Source: Pacificitalea sp040119125 (GTDB taxonomy: Bacteria; Pseudomonadota; Alphaproteobacteria; Rhodobacterales; Rhodobacteraceae). From it: DNA of 64,000 nt. Under the pieces are notes generated by a model, which saw only the letters and a list, made by a program, of their open reading frames with translations, searched no databases and had not been told where the DNA came from. Below are positions 59,545 through 64,000 of the stretch, piece after piece. The first letter of the stretch is position 1. Every line of letters starts with the position of its first letter. The position numbers and the translations under genes are program-made. The stretch covers positions 124,001 through 188,000 of the forward strand of contig JBEDTR010000007.1 of NCBI GenBank assembly GCA_040119125.1. Direction: 5' to 3'.

Positions 59545-61191
59545 TCAGGCCGCGTGCGCGCGGGACATCCCCTCCACCGGATGACCCGTCGCCACGGCCG
59601 CAAGCATCGATACATCCGCTGGCAATTCATTTCCCCGCCAGACGATATGCAAATCCGGCCGGATCAGGAAAAGCCCGCGACCGTAAAGCCCCCGCAGCCG
59701 CTCGTCCGGCAGATCCAACGTCTGTGCCGGTGCGCCGCGGGCGCGCAGCGCCTCGACCAGCGGCCCGGCATCGGGCGCGGATTGTCCCAGCCGCAGGACT
59801 GTATAGCCCTGCCCCACCAGATCCTGCAGCGATTTCCCCTCCGCCACCCAACAATGGGGAAGCCGCACCCCGGTCCATGCCGTGGGATCGTAGGTGCGGA
59901 ACCGTTGCTCCGGCCCGCCCGGTTCATCCCAGATCACAGGGCTGTCGACATACCGATAGCCAAGCTCCGCGCCGATCATTTCGTTGGTCTTGCGCTGCTC
60001 GACATCCGCCACGGCGGCAAGCTGACCGCGCAGCGCCTCCCCCTGCACGGTGTCTTGCTCCATCTCGGGGGTGTAAAGCCCGCGCCATTTGCGCCGCCCT
60101 TGCGAGGCATAGCGCGAGGCGCCGACATTCTGGTCACCGACCTGCCGACGCTCGACCTCGTAGGAGCGCAACAGGTTCGGCCCTGCCCACCCCTGCAACG
60201 TTGCCGCCAGTTTCCATGACAGATCCACCGCGTCACCGACGCCCGTGTTCATGCCCAGACCGCCTGTCGGGATCACCAGATGGACCGCATCGCCCGCCAG
60301 AAACACCCGGCCCGCGCCGTAGCGATCCGCAAGCAGCAGGTTCTGCTTCCATTCGCCCACATAGAGCATTTCGTAATCGACGGGAAAACCGACCACTTTC
60401 TCGAACTGCTCCGCCATTTGCGCATCATTCTCGACCTGCGCATGCAAGGTCCAATGCCGCGCCGAATCCTGCATGATCAGAAACGAGGATTGACCATCGG
60501 CGACATGATAATGCCGCCCCTTGCCCGGCCCCTTGCCCATCGGGATGCGGTCGAACAATTCATCGCAGCGATAAAGCGCCTGCCGCAGTCGCAGAATATC
60601 GCCCTCGCCGCGCAGCCGGATGCCAAGCGCCTTGCGCACCCGGCTGGAGCCGCCGTCGCATCCAACCATATAGCGTGATCGGATTTCTTCGGTGCCACCA
60701 TTCGTCCGAACGACTGTCGTGACGCCCTCGTCATCCTGCCTGAATTCCTCGAACTCCGTGTCATACATGACCCGGACGGATGGCAGGTCTTCGGCCACGG
60801 ATTTCAGCAGCGGCTCTAGGGTATATTGCGAAATCAGCTGGTAGGGCTCCGCCGGCAGCGAGGTATCCTCGCTCGCCTCGATTTCAGCGCGGGCCTCTGC
60901 AACAGACGGATAATCCAGATGAAGCAGCGGCGCCTCTGTCATGGTCTTGACGATATAAACATCCATCGGGACGTCCTCGCGCAGCCCCGCGTCGCGAACC
61001 CGCGCGGTAAGCCCCATCCGGCGAAAGATCTCCATGGTGCGCGCATTGCAACGCTCCATCTTAGGCAGAAATTCCGGCTGCTCCTTACGCTCGACCAGCG
61101 TGCAACTGACACCCTGCTGGCCAAGTGCGACAGCCATGGTCAAGCCTACCGGCCCCGCGCCTACGATCAAGACATCCGTGTTGATGGCCAA
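59545..61191 (-). CDS. FAD-dependent monooxygenase (phenol hydroxylase / MhpA-like)
   Basis: 548 residues. The FAD loop 'VGAGPVGLTMAVALGQQGV' lies at residues 10-28, the ribityl motif 'GRVFLAGDAVHLVIPTGGLG' near residue 295, and 'YMVGCDGGSSRVRKALG' in between. A C-terminal thioredoxin-like region ends 'FLIRPDLHIVWRGNELP'. The family hydroxylates phenolic rings with NAD(P)H and O2. Substrate is unknown, but the TRAP uptake system in the same run and the aldolase/ThDP genes across the IclR gene suggest an aromatic acid pathway. Promoter and a palindrome lie just upstream. Confidence 0.88.
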   Translation of the reverse strand: MAINTDVLIVGAGPVGLTMAVALGQQGVSCTLVERKEQPEFLPKMERCNARTMEIFRRMGLTARVRDAGLREDVPMDVYIVKTMTEAPLLHLDYPSVAEARAEIEASEDTSLPAEPYQLISQYTLEPLLKSVAEDLPSVRVMYDTEFEEFRQDDEGVTTVVRTNGGTEEIRSRYMVGCDGGSSRVRKALGIRLRGEGDILRLRQALYRCDELFDRIPMGKGPGKGRHYHVADGQSSFLIMQDSARHWTLHAQVENDAQMAEQFEKVVGFPVDYEMLYVGEWKQNLLLADRYGAGRVFLAGDAVHLVIPTGGLGMNTGVGDAVDLSWKLAATLQGWAGPNLLRSYEVERRQVGDQNVGASRYASQGRRKWRGLYTPEMEQDTVQGEALRGQLAAVADVEQRKTNEMIGAELGYRYVDSPVIWDEPGGPEQRFRTYDPTAWTGVRLPHCWVAEGKSLQDLVGQGYTVLRLGQSAPDAGPLVEALRARGAPAQTLDLPDERLRGLYGRGLFLIRPDLHIVWRGNELPADVSMLAAVATGHPVEGMSRAHAA

Positions 61192-61221
61192 GTTTCCGCC
61201 CTCGCTACTGCAATTTCGGGG

Positions 61222-61250
61222 AACTTACAGACGGGGATTATGCCGGTCAA
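61222..61250 (-). promoter_or_regulatory. Predicted promoter of the monooxygenase-TRAP operon
   Basis: On the minus strand TTGACC (61250-61245) and TAAGTT (61227-61222) are spaced by 17 bases. Transcription would start about 24 bases before the monooxygenase ATG (61191). Confidence 0.6.
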
Positions 61251-61252
61251 GT

Positions 61253-61264
61253 CATTGCGCAATG
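61253..61264. promoter_or_regulatory. Palindrome upstream of the monooxygenase promoter, possible IclR operator
   Basis: CATTGCGCAATG is a perfect 12-bp palindrome, adjacent to the -35 of the monooxygenase promoter and about 100 bases before iclR. An activator placed here would touch RNA polymerase, fitting an IclR-type activator of the divergent operon. Confidence 0.5.
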
Positions 61265-61365
61265 AATCTCACATAGCGGGACTGTAGACAATATGGGTGA
61301 TTGTCGGACCCCTCCGGAACACTTAAAAGACATGCCAGTAAGGCAATGCAAAGGATGAGGTTGAG

Positions 61366-62103
61366 ATGTTAAGCAACGAACGGATGCTCTCGGTCCTCGA
61401 CCTCTTTGACCTTGAGCGGCCAGAATGGACCTTTGACGAAATCAGCGCACAGATCGAATGCGGGCGCTCGACCCTCTACCGACATATCAAGCTTTTGGTG
61501 GATTCAGGCCTACTGATGACCGTGACGGAATCGGTCTATCGGCTTGGGCCGCGGATCATTGAGTTCGACCATCAAATCCGGGCCACCGACCCGCTGATCC
61601 GCGCCGCAAAGCCGCTTATGGCCGAGATCGTGCGCGAGGAATCGGGCGTCAGCCTTCTGTGTCGCCGCTACCGTGATCGCGTGCTTTGCGTCCATCAGGA
61701 GGCCAGCACGACCCATTTTCTAAGTAATTATGAGCGTGGTCGCGCGCGTCCACTGCTGCGAGGCGCGGCATCGCTGGCCATCCTCATGCATTTTCCCAGC
61801 CATCAGCTTGCGAAGCTTTACGACCAGATGCCCGACGCGCTGATCGATGCCGGGCTCGGCACCTCCCTGACGGAGGTTCGCGCCAATCTGCGGGCGATGC
61901 GGCAGCACGGCTGGGTTGCAACCGAAGGACAGGTGACACCGGGCGTTACCGGCATCGCCGCCCCTGTTTTCGGACGCGGCGACGAGATCAGCGCCAGCCT
62001 GAGCCTCACCCTCCCCGAGACCGGCATATCGCCGGAGCGGCGCGAGGCGCTTGGCAAACGCATCTTATTCTGCGCCCGCGTCGTGACCAGCGCGTCGCAA
62101 TAA
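61366..62103 (+). CDS. IclR-family transcriptional regulator
   Basis: 245 residues. The N-terminal winged helix is at residues 5-60 ('WTFDEISAQIECGRSTLYRH') and the C-terminal effector-binding domain includes 'EIVREESGVSLLCRRYRDRV' and 'VTGIAAPVFGRGDEISASLS'. IclR proteins often control aromatic acid catabolic genes. It is divergent from the monooxygenase and 115 bases upstream of the aldolase gene, so it is the likely regulator of both sides. Confidence 0.88.
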   Translation: MLSNERMLSVLDLFDLERPEWTFDEISAQIECGRSTLYRHIKLLVDSGLLMTVTESVYRLGPRIIEFDHQIRATDPLIRAAKPLMAEIVREESGVSLLCRRYRDRVLCVHQEASTTHFLSNYERGRARPLLRGAASLAILMHFPSHQLAKLYDQMPDALIDAGLGTSLTEVRANLRAMRQHGWVATEGQVTPGVTGIAAPVFGRGDEISASLSLTLPETGISPERREALGKRILFCARVVTSASQ

Positions 62104-62118
62104 GAAATATGCTTATTC

Positions 62119-62131
62119 TCTCATTATGAGA
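62119..62131. promoter_or_regulatory. Palindrome upstream of the aldolase promoter
   Basis: TCTCATTATGAGA is a palindrome with a single central base (TCTCAT/ATGAGA), 17 bases upstream of a -35 element. A likely regulator-binding site, possibly for the adjacent IclR protein, although it differs from the other palindrome at 61253. Confidence 0.4.
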
Positions 62132-62148
62132 AAATGCCGAAGAGATAG

Positions 62149-62176
62149 TTGACAATAAGTCTCCCGTTCGTAGTGT
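62149..62176 (+). promoter_or_regulatory. Predicted promoter of the aldolase-ThDP genes
   Basis: TTGACA (62149-62154) and TAGTGT (62171-62176) are spaced by 16 bases, about 43 bases before the aldolase ATG. TTGACA is a perfect -35. Confidence 0.6.
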
Positions 62177-62218
62177 GGCGCCATACGCTACGACAGCTCG
62201 CGCTTTGGGAGGAGACGC

Positions 62219-62962
62219 ATGTCCGTTCTTGCGGAAATCATCGACGATCTCGTGACCGGAAGCCGCATCCTTGCGGCGGAAGGGATCTGTGACGCATTCG
62301 GCCATGTCAGCGCCCGCCATCCCGACCGGCCTGATCGCTTTCTTCTTGCCCGTGCCCAGCCGCCCGAACTGGTCGAGCATGATGACATCATGGAATTTGA
62401 ACTCGACGGCACCCCGGCGGGCAGCGACGATCGCAAACCATTCCTTGAGCGGTTCATTCACGGCGCTCTTTACGCCGCCCGCGATGACGTCCGCTCCGTC
62501 GTGCACAGCCATTCGCACAGCGTGCTTCCCTTCACGGTGACACAGGCGAAACTGCGCCCCCTGCTCCATAGCAGCGCGGTCTTGGGCAAGGACGTGCCGG
62601 TCTGGGATGCGCAGACGACGTTCGGGGATACCAACCTGCTGATTTCGTCCAACGAGATGGGCGTTGATTTCGCTGACGTTCTCGACAGCGGCACCTGCGC
62701 CTTGATGCGCGGTCACGGGTCGACCGTTGTCGGGCGTTCGGTCAGGGAGGCCGTGTATACGGCGGTGTATCTTGAGGTGAATGCCAAGTTGCAGATCAGC
62801 GCCTCGTCGCTGGGCGAGATCAAGCATCTGACCGATGGCGAGATTGATCTGATCCAGTCACGCCTGGCCGACGCAAAGCCGGGCGAAGGCTATGACCGGG
62901 CCTGGCAATTCTGGTGCCGTCGCGCGGGGATGACGCATAGCAGCGCGCGGCCCGACAAATGA
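62219..62962 (+). CDS. Class II aldolase/adducin family protein
   Basis: 247 residues. Metal ligands are seen as 'VHSHSHSVLPF' (His96, 98, 100) and a further His in 'MRGHGSTVVG'; Glu77 in 'FLERFIHGALY' matches the catalytic acid position. 'GHVSARHPDRPDRFLLAR' is the family N-terminus. Members act as aldolases or as decarboxylases of aromatic acids such as dihydroxyphthalate; the neighbouring hydroxylase makes the latter attractive. GGGAGGAGA precedes ATG 62219. Its stop overlaps the next start by 4 bases. Confidence 0.85.
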   Translation: MSVLAEIIDDLVTGSRILAAEGICDAFGHVSARHPDRPDRFLLARAQPPELVEHDDIMEFELDGTPAGSDDRKPFLERFIHGALYAARDDVRSVVHSHSHSVLPFTVTQAKLRPLLHSSAVLGKDVPVWDAQTTFGDTNLLISSNEMGVDFADVLDSGTCALMRGHGSTVVGRSVREAVYTAVYLEVNAKLQISASSLGEIKHLTDGEIDLIQSRLADAKPGEGYDRAWQFWCRRAGMTHSSARPDK

Positions 62963-64000
62963 CGACCGCGCCCGCCTTGCCAAACACAGCGGCGGCCCGG
63001 TTCGGCAGTGACGTGATCGCCGAAACCCTGCGTGATTGCGACATCCCCTATGTCGCGTTGAATCCGGGGGCAAGCTTCCGCGGCCTGCACGACAGCCTCG
63101 TCAACTACTTGGGCAACCGCGCGCCTGAGATCCTTTTATGTCTGCACGAAGAACACGCCGTCGCCATCGCCCATGGTTTCGCCAAGGTGACAGGTCGACC
63201 CATGGCCGCCGCCGTTCATTCCAATGTCGGGTTGATGCATGCGACAATGGCGATCTTCAATGCGTGGTGCGACCGGATGCCGGTGATGGTGCTTGGCGCG
63301 ACGGGGCCGGTGGATGCCGCGCAGCGGCGCCCATGGATCGACTGGATTCACACCTCTGCCGATCAGGGCGCGCTGGTCCGGTCCTATGTCAAATGGGACG
63401 CGCAGCCGGCATCGGTGGCGGCGGCGCGGGAGGCTGTCTTGCGCGGAACGGTGCTGGCCCGCAGCGCACCGCAAGGGCCCGTCTACATCAATTTCGACAC
63501 CGAAACACAGGAAGGCCCGGCGCCCGATCAGCCGTTCGATGACGCGGCACGCTTTCTGGAGGTTCCCACCAGCGGCTCCAGCCGTACGGCCCTGCGCGAT
63601 GCGGCAGACCGGCTGTCACAGGCCAACCGGATCGTTGTCCTTGCCGGGCGCGTATCGCGCGGGAAGACGGGGTGGCACAACCGCATCGCACTGGTCGAGG
63701 CGCTGGGCGCAGAGGTCATCACCGACACGAAAGTCGCCGCGGCATTTCCAACAGATCACCCCGCCTATTCGGGCGATCTGCGTGGCAGACGCGGTGCCGA
63801 GGCCCGCGCCGCGCTGGCACAAGCGGATGTTGTGCTGGCCCTCGATTGGGTCGATCTGAAGGGGGCGCTGGACATTGCAAAACCCGCAGGCGCGGCGCAG
63901 GTCATCCGCGTCACCCTCGACCCGCATATCCACAATGGCTGGTCGATGGATCATCAGGCCCACCCGCCCGCCGATCTGGTCATCGGGGCGGATCCCGACA
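62959..64000 (+). CDS. Thiamine diphosphate-dependent enzyme (acetolactate synthase-like), 5' part
   Basis: Starts at ATG 62959 (ATGA overlap with the aldolase) and stays open to the window end; about 347 residues are visible of a usual 530-600. Glu64 in 'LHEEHAVAIAHGFAKVTGRP' is the ThDP-activating residue, and the central domain shows 'RIVVLAGRVSRGKTGWHNRI'. The ThDP pyrimidine-binding and central domains are thus seen; the pyrophosphate domain lies outside. It could be a carboligase or decarboxylase; the substrate cannot be read. Translational coupling to the aldolase suggests a shared pathway. Confidence 0.85.
   Translation, partial: MTTAPALPNTAAARFGSDVIAETLRDCDIPYVALNPGASFRGLHDSLVNYLGNRAPEILLCLHEEHAVAIAHGFAKVTGRPMAAAVHSNVGLMHATMAIFNAWCDRMPVMVLGATGPVDAAQRRPWIDWIHTSADQGALVRSYVKWDAQPASVAAAREAVLRGTVLARSAPQGPVYINFDTETQEGPAPDQPFDDAARFLEVPTSGSSRTALRDAADRLSQANRIVVLAGRVSRGKTGWHNRIALVEALGAEVITDTKVAAAFPTDHPAYSGDLRGRRGAEARAALAQADVVLALDWVDLKGALDIAKPAGAAQVIRVTLDPHIHNGWSMDHQAHPPADLVIGADPD

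Overview
The window is high-GC chromosomal DNA that reads as a member of the Rhodobacteraceae (alphaproteobacteria, Roseobacter/Rhodobacter type). The evidence is a complete, vertically organised gene transfer agent (GTA) structural cluster of the RcGTA type with cysE near its downstream end and mltG-fabF near its upstream end, a DUF4167 gene, the run rpmF-plsX-fabH-ihfA-MerR, an AapJQMP-type amino acid transporter and a stand-alone ctaD. No transposase, integrase or CRISPR array was found.

Layout. 1-2.7 kb: end of surA, then pdxA and rsmA. 2.7-7.4 kb: a locally AT-richer stretch with a small membrane protein, then a DUF4167 gene, prmC-prfA and a DUF1499 gene on the minus strand. 7.6-13 kb: rpmF-plsX-fabH-ihfA, a MerR-like gene with a very long disordered tail, tRNA-Pro(GGG) and a double-domain dCTP deaminase. 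13-19 kb (minus): argS, a SPOR-domain protein, nagZ, scpA, scpB, an envelope/chromosome-segregation run. 19.5-24.3 kb: ctaD, a DUF2244 gene, a glycosyltransferase-like gene, cysE (minus) and a YigZ-like gene. 24.4-25.2 kb: a non-coding array of about 203-bp tandem repeats rich in hairpins. 25.2-40.5 kb (minus): the GTA cluster from the small terminase down to the host-specificity protein and two trailing genes. 40.8-45.9 kb (minus): fabD-fabG, acpP, fabF-mltG, the type II fatty acid synthesis core. 46.1-49.4 kb: a cytochrome b561-YceI fusion, a secreted PRC-barrel-like protein and dusA.

49.5-56.5 kb (minus) is a compact catabolic operon: a GntR/FCD repressor with a 14-bp palindrome directly at its start codon, aapJ-aapQ-aapM-aapP, a class V aminotransferase and an aspartate dehydrogenase. 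I infer import and deamination of an amino acid. 56.6-64 kb is a second catabolic module: a FAD monooxygenase of the phenol hydroxylase type in line with a TAXI-TRAP transporter (minus), and an IclR regulator, a class II aldolase/decarboxylase-like protein and a ThDP enzyme (plus; the last is cut by the window end). The gene set suggests uptake and breakdown of an aromatic or related organic acid.

The least expected signals are regulatory. The GTA cluster has a good sigma70-type promoter followed, inside its roughly 90-nt leader, by a canonical intrinsic terminator before the first gene. A second canonical terminator sits between the large terminase and portal genes. Together with the hairpin-rich repeat array just past the 3' end of the cluster, this suggests GTA expression is controlled by transcription termination or read-through as well as by initiation. 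All of this was read by eye from sequence; no homology search or folding program was run.
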